NCBI GenBank assembly: GCA_947475655.1 | Contig: CANJOB010000003.1 | Location: forward strand, 1 to 45,478 | Direction of reading: 5' to 3' | Source: Caulobacterales bacterium | GTDB lineage: Bacteria; Pseudomonadota; Alphaproteobacteria; Caulobacterales; Caulobacteraceae | Length of the DNA: 45,478 nucleotides | In this document: piece after piece, positions 1 through 6,444 of the stretch | Layout: every line of letters starts with the position of its first letter | Position numbering within the stretch: the stretch's first letter is position 1 | Program-made: the position numbers and the translations under genes | Notes under the pieces: model-generated | What the model was told of the DNA's origin: nothing | The model's input: the letters and a program-made list of their open reading frames with translations, nothing else | Database searches by the model: none

Positions 1-1489
1 CTACGTCGTCGCCGGGCCGAACGGCACGCCGGTCTGCGGCCCGGTCAGCTCCAACCCCAACTACCTGGCGCAGACGGCGGAAATCCGGGCGATCTGGCTG
101 GCCAACCGCGAGCCGGGCTGCGTGCCCTACAACCCGTTCGGCACCAAGAACGCCTCGCAGCAATGGTGGCGCTGGGTCGACGGCGAATCCATCGAGGACG
201 CGGATCTGGACCAACGGTCGGCCCAGGCCAACCTGTCGGGTGAGCCGCTGACGCTGCCGGCGGGTCCGCTGTCGCTGGCGGTCGGCGCCGAATGGCGCAA
301 GACCAAGTACGCCTCGCACGCGGCGCAAAACTCGCGCCCCTTCGCCCTGGTGAACGAGAATAACGTCTCCTACTCGGCCGCCATCATCGTGAAGGAAGCC
401 TATGCCGAAGTCGGCGTGCCGGTCGTGCGTGACCTGCCGCTGATCAAGCAACTCGACCTGAACGGCGCCGTCCGCCGCACCGACTATTCGACCAGCGGCG
501 GCGTCACCACCTGGAAGATCGGCGGCGTTTGGGACGTGACCGACATGGTCCGTATCCGCGCCACGCGGTCGCGCGACATCCGCGCGCCCAACTTCCAGGA
601 AGTGTTCCTGAAAGGCCTGAGCGGCGCCGGCCAACTGACCAACCGCATCACCGGCGCCAGCGGCCAGATCAGCGGCGGCACGGTCGGCAACCCGAACCTG
701 CAGCCAGAAATCGCCGACACCTTCACCGCCGGCTTGGTGTTCCAGCCGACGTGGGAATGGGCCTGGGGCCTGCGCGCCTCGGTCGACTACTATTCGATCG
801 ACATCGCCGACGTGATCGCCTCGGTCGCCACCCAGGACGTGGCCGACCGCTGCTTCGTCAACAAGTTGCCGCAGTACTGCGCCCGCCTGACGCTCGACAA
901 TTCGGCGGTCGGCTTCAACTACAGCGTCAACTTCCCCGAGAATCTGAACAACCTGAAGACCAACGGCATCGACTTCGAGATCGCCCTGCGGCCTCCGATC
1001 GACGCCATCGGCCTGCCGGGCCGGTTGGAGATGCGCACTCTGGGGACCTGGGTCGACGATCTGCGCACGATCCAGCCGCTGCCGGCGGGCGGCGTCTCTG
1101 ACATCGACGCCGCCGGCCAGTCGGTGTCGTCGCTGAACGTCAACATCAGCTTCACCTACACCCTGCCCAGGTTCTCGACCAACCTGACGGTTCGCCACTT
1201 GTCGGACCGCAAGTGGAGCACCGCCCTGATCGGGCCGGAGGATCCCACCTACCGCCCGAGCCTGCCCAACAGCATCAACAAGAACGTCTTCCCGTCCTCG
1301 ACCCTCTGGTACCTGACCGGGACCTACGATCTGGTCGAGCCTGAGGCGGGCCGGCGGCTGCAGCTGTTCGGCGTGATCGAAAACCTCTGGGACAAGGACC
1401 CGCCCGGGATCATCATCTCCGGCGCGGGCGGCAGTTCCTACGATCCGATCGGCCGCAACTTCAAGCTTGGCCTGCGGTTCAACTTCTAG
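1..1489 (+). CDS. TonB-dependent receptor, C-terminal part (5' end outside window)
   Basis: Outer-membrane TonB-dependent receptor; the visible 495 residues are beta-barrel only. The open frame runs from base 2 with no stop upstream, so the gene begins before the window; the GTG at 122 is an internal Val codon. Landmarks shared with the three complete receptors at 6445, 23183 and 32362 are the Cys-bracketed loop VCGPVSSNPN...GCVPYNPFG, the strands KEAYAEVGVPVVRDLP and RRTDYSTSGGVTTWKIG, the motif ATRSRDIRAPN, a second Cys pair RCFVNKLPQYC, and a C-terminus ending in aromatic Phe as outer-membrane barrels do. The substrate cannot be read from sequence. A strong terminator follows at once. Confidence 0.93.
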   Translation, partial: YVVAGPNGTPVCGPVSSNPNYLAQTAEIRAIWLANREPGCVPYNPFGTKNASQQWWRWVDGESIEDADLDQRSAQANLSGEPLTLPAGPLSLAVGAEWRKTKYASHAAQNSRPFALVNENNVSYSAAIIVKEAYAEVGVPVVRDLPLIKQLDLNGAVRRTDYSTSGGVTTWKIGGVWDVTDMVRIRATRSRDIRAPNFQEVFLKGLSGAGQLTNRITGASGQISGGTVGNPNLQPEIADTFTAGLVFQPTWEWAWGLRASVDYYSIDIADVIASVATQDVADRCFVNKLPQYCARLTLDNSAVGFNYSVNFPENLNNLKTNGIDFEIALRPPIDAIGLPGRLEMRTLGTWVDDLRTIQPLPAGGVSDIDAAGQSVSSLNVNISFTYTLPRFSTNLTVRHLSDRKWSTALIGPEDPTYRPSLPNSINKNVFPSSTLWYLTGTYDLVEPEAGRRLQLFGVIENLWDKDPPGIIISGAGGSSYDPIGRNFKLGLRFNF

Positions 1490-1514
1490 CGCGAACCATC
1501 AGTCGTTCTAAGGG

Positions 1515-1550
1515 AGCGGCCCGCCGGACATCCGGCGGGCCGCTTTTCTT
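1515..1550 (+). terminator. Rho-independent terminator of the first receptor gene
   Basis: Perfect 14-bp inverted repeat (1515-1528 with 1531-1544) closing on a very small loop and followed by TTTCTTTT. It sits 25 bases after the receptor stop codon. Confidence 0.9.
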
Positions 1551-1660
1551 TTGATCATCAGGCGTCGCCGAGGCGCCCGCCGGAGACCCAGGCACAGCGT
1601 CGGCCGCCCATGATTTTGATGAGCATTGACGGGCTATTCCAAAGGAAGAAATGCAGATTT

Positions 1661-1690
1661 CGCATTAGGACATCCGTTATTATTGCTTTT
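1661..1690 (+). promoter_or_regulatory. 30-bp regulon element, copy 1 (module A)
   Basis: Matches 20 of 30 positions of the copy at 17624-17653, including GCAT, CATCC and the right end TATTGCTTTT. It lies 80 bases before the ATG at 1771 and points towards it. The rest of the 1490-1770 gap holds only the terminator and the leader. See the finding on the eight-copy element. Confidence 0.65.
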
Positions 1691-1770
1691 ACGGCCCGCG
1701 CTTCGGTGAATACTCCCGACATAATCGAAGCCCTTCTGGGCAAAGAAACCAACGGGATGGAAGGTTCACG

Positions 1771-2691
1771 ATGAATCGCGCTGATCGGCAGACAGTCCAC
1801 GGCAAGTTCATGCTCGGCCTCGCCGCCGGGGCTGCGATCCTGGCGATCGGGGCTTGCGATCGCCTGGGCGGCGCTGAAGACCATCCGAACTTCAGCGGAA
1901 CCTGGGGCCCGAACCGGCCTGTGGTGAGCACGGAAACCAACATCGTCTCCGCCGGCGCCGGCAGCGGCGTGGAATGGGCGCCGATGAGCAAGGGCGCGCC
2001 GGAAACCCGCAAGCTGCCGACCGACGAGGAGTTGCGCCAGTCGACCCTCGACTACACCGAGAACGTTGAGAAGCTCGCCGTCCTGGACGATGACGCCCGC
2101 CTGGCCAACCGCAACACAAGGCCGCCGCCGTCCGTCACGCCCGCCGGCCTCGCGGCGCATACCCAGATCAACGCGGGCGAGTACATCAAGGACTACAACG
2201 AGCACTGCCTGCCCGGGAATGCTGTGGGCGGCATCCACGGAAGCTCGATGCAGATCGCCCAGCACGGCAACCTGATGATCATCGCCAGCGAGAACGGAAT
2301 CCCGCGCGTGATCTATCTGGACCAGCGCGACGACAGCAACGCCTTCCCCAACATGCGCGGCTATTCGATCGGCAAGTGGGAAGGCGACGAACTGGTCGTC
2401 ACCACCACCAAGATCGCCGGCAAGTTCATTCCGCGCGGCCTGCGCGACGGATGGCCGATGACCGAGAACATCGTCCTGACCGAGCGGTTCAAGCTGGGCG
2501 AGGACGGCAAGAGCATGACCATCAAACGGTATTTCGACGATCCCGCCTACTACACCGAGCGCTTCGGCATGATGACCTACTACGGCAAGCAGGAGCCGGG
2601 CGATCTCCTGATCACCCAGTGCATCGAGAGCCTGAGCGACCAGCCGTTCATCAGCGTCGCTGAGGACCTCAATGCCAAGCGCGGGAAATGA
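1771..2691 (+). CDS. HPN-type secreted lipoprotein of module A
   Basis: Secreted protein of unknown function, 306 residues. The signal peptide ends in a lipobox (AIGAC, Cys about residue 29), so it is probably a lipoprotein. Just after it comes DHPNFSGTW, the hallmark shared with the proteins at 10672, 20768, 21691 and 27553. The body carries YVKDYNE-like YIKDYNEHC, the block YSIGKWEGDELVVTTT, and GLRDGWPMTEN. Two Cys (in NEHC and TQC) are conserved in the 20768/21691 pair and could form a disulfide. The start is supported by GGAAGG upstream. The stop overlaps the first possible ATG of the downstream DUF6152 gene, so the two are probably co-translated. I cannot name an activity. Confidence 0.85.
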   Translation: MNRADRQTVHGKFMLGLAAGAAILAIGACDRLGGAEDHPNFSGTWGPNRPVVSTETNIVSAGAGSGVEWAPMSKGAPETRKLPTDEELRQSTLDYTENVEKLAVLDDDARLANRNTRPPPSVTPAGLAAHTQINAGEYIKDYNEHCLPGNAVGGIHGSSMQIAQHGNLMIIASENGIPRVIYLDQRDDSNAFPNMRGYSIGKWEGDELVVTTTKIAGKFIPRGLRDGWPMTENIVLTERFKLGEDGKSMTIKRYFDDPAYYTERFGMMTYYGKQEPGDLLITQCIESLSDQPFISVAEDLNAKRGK

Positions 2692-2723
2692 TCATGAACA
2701 CCGGAAGGCGAAAGGTGACTTCG

Positions 2724-3128
2724 ATGAAAACGAAAATCACGGGCTTGCTGGCCCTGGGCTTGGCCCTCGGCCTTGGCGCTAGCGCCAGCGCGCACCACTC
2801 AACCAACCTCTACATCGACGCTTCGAAGAAGCAGACGATCCAGGGAACCTTCGTGGCGCTGAAGATGGCTAACCCGCACGCCATCATCCAGCTGATGGCG
2901 CCGGGCAAGGGCGGCAAGATGGAGACCTGGGCGATCGAGACGCACGCGCCGGGCAGCTTGATCCGCCTGGGGTGGAAGCCCAATACCTTCCGCAAGGGCG
3001 AGAAGATCACCGTCATCGGCAACCCGTCGCGCAACGGCGACCCGTACATGAACCTGGTCGAGGTGGTCTTCGCCGACGGCTACAAGCTCAGCCCGGGCAT
3101 GGCCAACCGACCGCGTCCCGGCACCTAG
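2724..3128 (+). CDS. DUF6152-like secreted protein with predicted N-terminal His-His (module A)
   Basis: Small periplasmic protein, 134 residues. The start is placed at 2724 because it gives a clean signal peptide (MKTKIT..., cleavage after ASA) behind GGAAGG/AAAGG; ATGs at 2688 and 2694 are in frame and would lengthen the n-region. Cleavage would expose HHSTNLYID, so the mature protein would begin His-His. Further conserved parts are MANPHAI, WAIETHAPGSLIRLGW and GNPSRNGDPYMNL, shared most closely with the protein at 22680. The family is the one I recall as DUF6152, not verified by search. Its function is not established; an N-terminal His plus the NPH His is compatible with a copper histidine-brace site, which is inference. 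Confidence 0.85.
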   Translation: MKTKITGLLALGLALGLGASASAHHSTNLYIDASKKQTIQGTFVALKMANPHAIIQLMAPGKGGKMETWAIETHAPGSLIRLGWKPNTFRKGEKITVIGNPSRNGDPYMNLVEVVFADGYKLSPGMANRPRPGT

Positions 3129-3240
3129 ACGCATACTGGGAGGCGGCCGGGGGGCTGCCGGCAGCATTGGTGACGGGTCATCCGATCGCTCGCGGGCGCG
3201 CGTGCGCCGTCGGGCCTGCAATCTAAAGGGAGGCACTGCC

Positions 3241-3723
3241 TTGGAAGCCCTGGCGTCGCTCGAGAACTCAGCCGTGGCCCAGTTCATACTTGGCTACACC
3301 TGGGCCTTCTATGGGCTGCTCGCCGTGCACGCCTTCGGCATGGCCGGGGTCGTCGGCGGCTCGATCATGCTGAGTCTGCGGGTGCTGGGGTTCGCGGTCG
3401 GCGTCCCCGTCGCGGGCTTCGAATTCCTGAAGCGGGTCGCGGCGTGGAGCTTCGTCGCCAACGCCGGTTCGGGCATCCTGCTCTACTTCACCAACGCCAA
3501 GGCCCTGACCGTGCTCTGGACCTTCCAGATCAAGATGGCCAGCATCCTGCTGGGTGGGATCCTGCTTTGGGTCCTTTGGCGACAGATCAGCCCGTACAAG
3601 GCCGATGCCGACCACCGGTATGACGGCAAGGCCAAGGCTGTAGCAGCGGCGACCATTTTCTTCTGGATCGCCGCGATCGTTTCGGGCCGCTACATCGCCT
3701 ACACGCTTCCCGTGGGGTTTTAA
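3241..3723 (+). CDS. Four-helix membrane protein, type 1 (DUF6644-like), module A
   Basis: Inner-membrane protein of 160 residues with four hydrophobic helices (about 15-50, 66-84, 94-112, 133-152). A TTG start at 3241 is chosen because AAAGGGAGG lies just upstream; no ATG fits. Conserved positions seen across its paralogues are a His in helix 1 (H30 in VHAFGMAGVVGG), an Arg at the end of that helix, a Lys starting helix 3 (FQIKM, K98) and SGRYIAY in helix 4. It is followed 3 bases later by its type-2 partner. A membrane His/Lys pattern and a neighbour with an N-terminal His recall CopD with CopC, but homology is unproven. Family name DUF6644 is from memory. Confidence 0.8.
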   Translation: MEALASLENSAVAQFILGYTWAFYGLLAVHAFGMAGVVGGSIMLSLRVLGFAVGVPVAGFEFLKRVAAWSFVANAGSGILLYFTNAKALTVLWTFQIKMASILLGGILLWVLWRQISPYKADADHRYDGKAKAVAAATIFFWIAAIVSGRYIAYTLPVGF

Positions 3724-3726
3724 GCC

Positions 3727-4227
3727 ATGTCGGAAACAGAATTCCTCGCCTGGGTCGGGCAGACGCCGCTGAGCGTCTTCATGGTGCAAACCCCGATCGC
3801 ATTCTCGGTTTGCGAGACACTACATTTCATCGGCCTGTGCTTGTTGATCGGCGCCCTGCTGATCGTCGATCTGCGCATGCTTGGCCTCATGCGGGTCATC
3901 ACGCTGCGCATGGCGCTGAAGTTCATCCCGATCGCGATCATCGGTTTTGTCATCAACGCCGTCACCGGCGTGATGTTCTTCACCTCCAATCCCCCGGGCT
4001 ATTGGACCAACTGGATGTTCTGGGTGAAGATGGCGCTGATCCTGGCCGCCGGCCTGAACGCCGTCTGGTTCGCGGTGTTCGAGGAGCGCAAGGTTCTGGC
4101 CGTGCCTCAAGGGAGCGACGTCGACCGCGCGACGAAGATCAGCGCCGGGCTTTCACTGGGACTTTGGCTGCTCGTGCTGCTGGCCGGTCGGCTGCTGCCG
4201 CTGACGCAGACGCTGGGCAACGGCTGA
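3727..4227 (+). CDS. Four-helix membrane protein, type 2 (DUF6644-like), module A
   Basis: Inner-membrane protein of 166 residues with four predicted helices. It shares with the upstream protein the His of helix 1 (here CETLHFIGLCLLIGALLIVDLR), the Lys at helix 3 (MFWVKMALILAAGLN) and the GR of helix 4 (AGRLLP). CETLHFxGLC is specific to type 2 and recurs in the protein at 13663. The start ATG lies 3 bases after the preceding stop, so the pair is translated together and may form a heteromeric complex (inference). The gene ends module A and is followed by a terminator. Confidence 0.85.
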   Translation: MSETEFLAWVGQTPLSVFMVQTPIAFSVCETLHFIGLCLLIGALLIVDLRMLGLMRVITLRMALKFIPIAIIGFVINAVTGVMFFTSNPPGYWTNWMFWVKMALILAAGLNAVWFAVFEERKVLAVPQGSDVDRATKISAGLSLGLWLLVLLAGRLLPLTQTLGNG

Positions 4228-4278
4228 GGTAAGATCGAGAAACCCGGCCGCGTGCCTAGTCCACACCGCGGCCGCCTG

Positions 4279-4311
4279 GGCCGGTCCGCTCGATGTGGAT
4301 CGGCCTTTTTT
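4279..4311 (+). terminator. Rho-independent terminator of module A
   Basis: Nine-bp stem (4279-4287 with 4297-4305, one G-U pair), nine-base loop, then TTTTTT. It overlaps the stop codon of the convergent gene at 4310. Confidence 0.85.
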
Positions 4312-4792
4312 AGTGCTCGGAGTTTCCGGCGATCAGCCGGCGAGCCGAATAGCTGATCACCACCTCATCGTGCTGGTTGAAAACACGCACGTCACTGTCG
4401 ACGACGGCGCGGCCGCTCTTTGAGGTTGGGCGGATGCCCGTCACCACGCCCTCGGCCCTGATCGTGTCGCCGATCTTCACCGGCGCGTGGGTCTTCAAGG
4501 TCAGTTCCAGCATGGCCTTGCCGGTGCCCTGGATCAGGGTCTGCATCATCATGCCTTCGACATAGGAATAGGTCAGGGCCGCCGGCACGGCGCCGCCGCC
4601 CATGGCGCCGCCGTGTGTGGCGTCGATGAAGATTTCCTCCAGCATGCCGGTGCAGGAGATGAAGTTCACCAGATCCGCCTCGCGGATGGTGCGGGCGAAG
4701 GTACGGAAGGTCTGGCCTACCTTCAGCTCCTGCCAGTACGGGCCTTGTCCGAGGCGCGCGGGGGCGCCGGGCGAATCGTCATGCGTCGTCAT
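4310..4792 (-). CDS. MaoC-like hot-dog protein lacking the usual hydratase residues
   Basis: 160-residue cytoplasmic protein of the MaoC/hot-dog fold, judged from YWQELKVGQTFRTFARTIREADLVNF, the central helix segment, and the C-terminal strands KIGDTIRAEGVVTGIRPTSKSGRAVVDSD-like pattern typical of enoyl-CoA hydratase 2 domains. In active MaoC hydratases the segment after the first strands reads roughly SGDxNPxH; here it is CTGMLEEIF, so neither the Asp nor the His of the usual dyad is visible. It may be a thioesterase, a binding protein or a dehydratase with another mechanism. The start ATG has GAGGAAC upstream. It is the last gene of the receptor-peptidase operon, 41 bases after the peptidase. 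Confidence 0.8.
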   Translation of the reverse strand: MTTHDDSPGAPARLGQGPYWQELKVGQTFRTFARTIREADLVNFISCTGMLEEIFIDATHGGAMGGGAVPAALTYSYVEGMMMQTLIQGTGKAMLELTLKTHAPVKIGDTIRAEGVVTGIRPTSKSGRAVVDSDVRVFNQHDEVVISYSARRLIAGNSEH

Positions 4793-4833
4793 TACAGTTC
4801 CTCGAGGTCGAAAAGAAGCGCGGGCGCGCCCGC

Positions 4834-6363
4834 CTATTCGCCGCCGCCGCCGGTGCCGGCAGGCGGACGCGCGGGCCATTTTCCGGGCTGTATGTCCTGC
4901 AGGCTGAACGTGTTGACCTGGTCGATGATGCGGGCGTAGGCGCGGGCGACCTGTTGCAGGCCAACGGCGGGCACCCATTCAGGCGTGTCCTGCTCGGTGT
5001 GTTTGATCTCCGGCGAGGTGATCAGCTGCAGCGACGGCGCGTCGCGGAAGATCTGGCCCATCTCGCCGCCGGCGGTCGGGTCCATGTCGGCGGTGGTGGC
5101 GACGTTGAAGCGTTCCAGCGAGTCCCGCACCATCGGCAGCAGCTTGGGGCTGCCATCGAAAGTCCAGCGCATCGGCGAGACCGCCGTGGTCGGTCGCAGG
5201 TTTGGGCCCCAGTACTTGGTGCGGATGACCGCCACGTGTTCCAGGTTGATGATGAAGGCGGTCTTGGAGAAGTCGTGGGTGTCGTGAATCTGTTTGGTGC
5301 CGGGGCCGCCGGCGCCGCCGAACGGGCCGTGGTGGCCGACCGAGCCGACGAAGTGGATGGTGCGCCGGCGCTGGGATTTCGGAATCTTGGCGAAGTGCTC
5401 GGCCAGGCCGACCATCACCGCCATGCCGGAGGCGTTGTCGAGCGCGCCCTCGAAGAAGGCGTCCAGGTGGGCGACAACGAAGATTTCCTCGGCCGTGTTG
5501 CCGGGCAGGGTGCCCCAGACGGTGGCGGCGGGCAGGCGCACGGCGCGGCTGGCGTCCAGCTTGTAGTTGATGCGGACCTTCTTGCCCTCACCGATCAGGT
5601 TACGCAGCCGGATGCCGTCGCGGTAGCCCATGTTGCAGCCGGGCTTGTTGGCGGTGTTCTGCCAGTCGGAGAAGTTGTCCGACAGGCCGTAGGCGTTGCA
5701 GACCATGGCCGCGCCGTTGTCGAAGGCGCGCTTGACCGCCCCTTCGAGGGCGATGGTGTGGCGGATGTCGCCGGGCAGGGGGATGTCCTGGATGATCACC
5801 GCCTTGCCGCGGACGTCGCGGCCGGCGAAGTCGGCGGCCGAGCCCTGGCCCAGCCACATCATCTCAAGGTCCTGCGTCGTCGATTCGGACAACGACGGTC
5901 GCGCCGACGGCAGCTTGAAGGTCATGCCGTCGACGGCGAAGGTGATGTCGTATGACTTGGCCTGCCACATCGCCAACGGCGGAGCGAAGACCTTGTGCAC
6001 ATTGGTCAGGCCGAGCTTATTGAACTTGGCGACAGTCCAGTCCTCGGCCTCAACGTGGCCCTGCGAACCGGCGTTGCGGCCCCAGTAGATGTTGCCGTGC
6101 ACGTCGCGGTCCCGCCGCGAGATGGCGGCGATCTCCTCGACCATCGCCTTCATGGGTGCGCCTCGCAGGCCAGCGTACTTCTGGTCATCCGGGCGAAGCG
6201 GGATTTCGATCATCACATCGTCCGGCGGGAAGCCGCGCGCGTCGACCAGAGGCTGGCCAAGCGGATTCTGCGTCTTGTTGACGTTGAGCGACTGCGGCTG
6301 GGCGATAGCGGCGACGCCCGCGAACAGGCTCAGGACAAGTCCGGTAGCGATTACGCGCTTCAT
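4834..6363 (-). CDS. Secreted M28-family metallopeptidase homologue with altered metal site
   Basis: 509 residues. Signal peptide MKRVIATGLVLSLFAGVAAIA, a central PA-like insert (about 130-280), then an M28 zinc-peptidase domain. Visible family landmarks are VVAHLDAFFEGALDNASG (metal ligands H299 and D309) and KHTEQDTPE (H455). The family's Glu-Glu pair (general base and a zinc ligand) should follow the IHFV strand, but the sequence is SVGHHGPFGG, giving H344-H345. INLDMVG of the family reads INLEHVA, so that Asp is Glu375. It may therefore bind a different metal or be non-peptidolytic. Start chosen at 6363 by GGGGAAG and the signal peptide. Lies 81 bases downstream of the receptor and probably acts on or near its periplasmic substrate. 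Confidence 0.88.
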   Translation of the reverse strand: MKRVIATGLVLSLFAGVAAIAQPQSLNVNKTQNPLGQPLVDARGFPPDDVMIEIPLRPDDQKYAGLRGAPMKAMVEEIAAISRRDRDVHGNIYWGRNAGSQGHVEAEDWTVAKFNKLGLTNVHKVFAPPLAMWQAKSYDITFAVDGMTFKLPSARPSLSESTTQDLEMMWLGQGSAADFAGRDVRGKAVIIQDIPLPGDIRHTIALEGAVKRAFDNGAAMVCNAYGLSDNFSDWQNTANKPGCNMGYRDGIRLRNLIGEGKKVRINYKLDASRAVRLPAATVWGTLPGNTAEEIFVVAHLDAFFEGALDNASGMAVMVGLAEHFAKIPKSQRRRTIHFVGSVGHHGPFGGAGGPGTKQIHDTHDFSKTAFIINLEHVAVIRTKYWGPNLRPTTAVSPMRWTFDGSPKLLPMVRDSLERFNVATTADMDPTAGGEMGQIFRDAPSLQLITSPEIKHTEQDTPEWVPAVGLQQVARAYARIIDQVNTFSLQDIQPGKWPARPPAGTGGGGE

Positions 6364-6444
6364 TTTTTTCTTCCCCGAAATGGCGCAGGAGCGCCCTAGC
6401 GAAAAGTCCACGGCGCCGCGCTCGCGCGCCGCCGCCAAACACTA

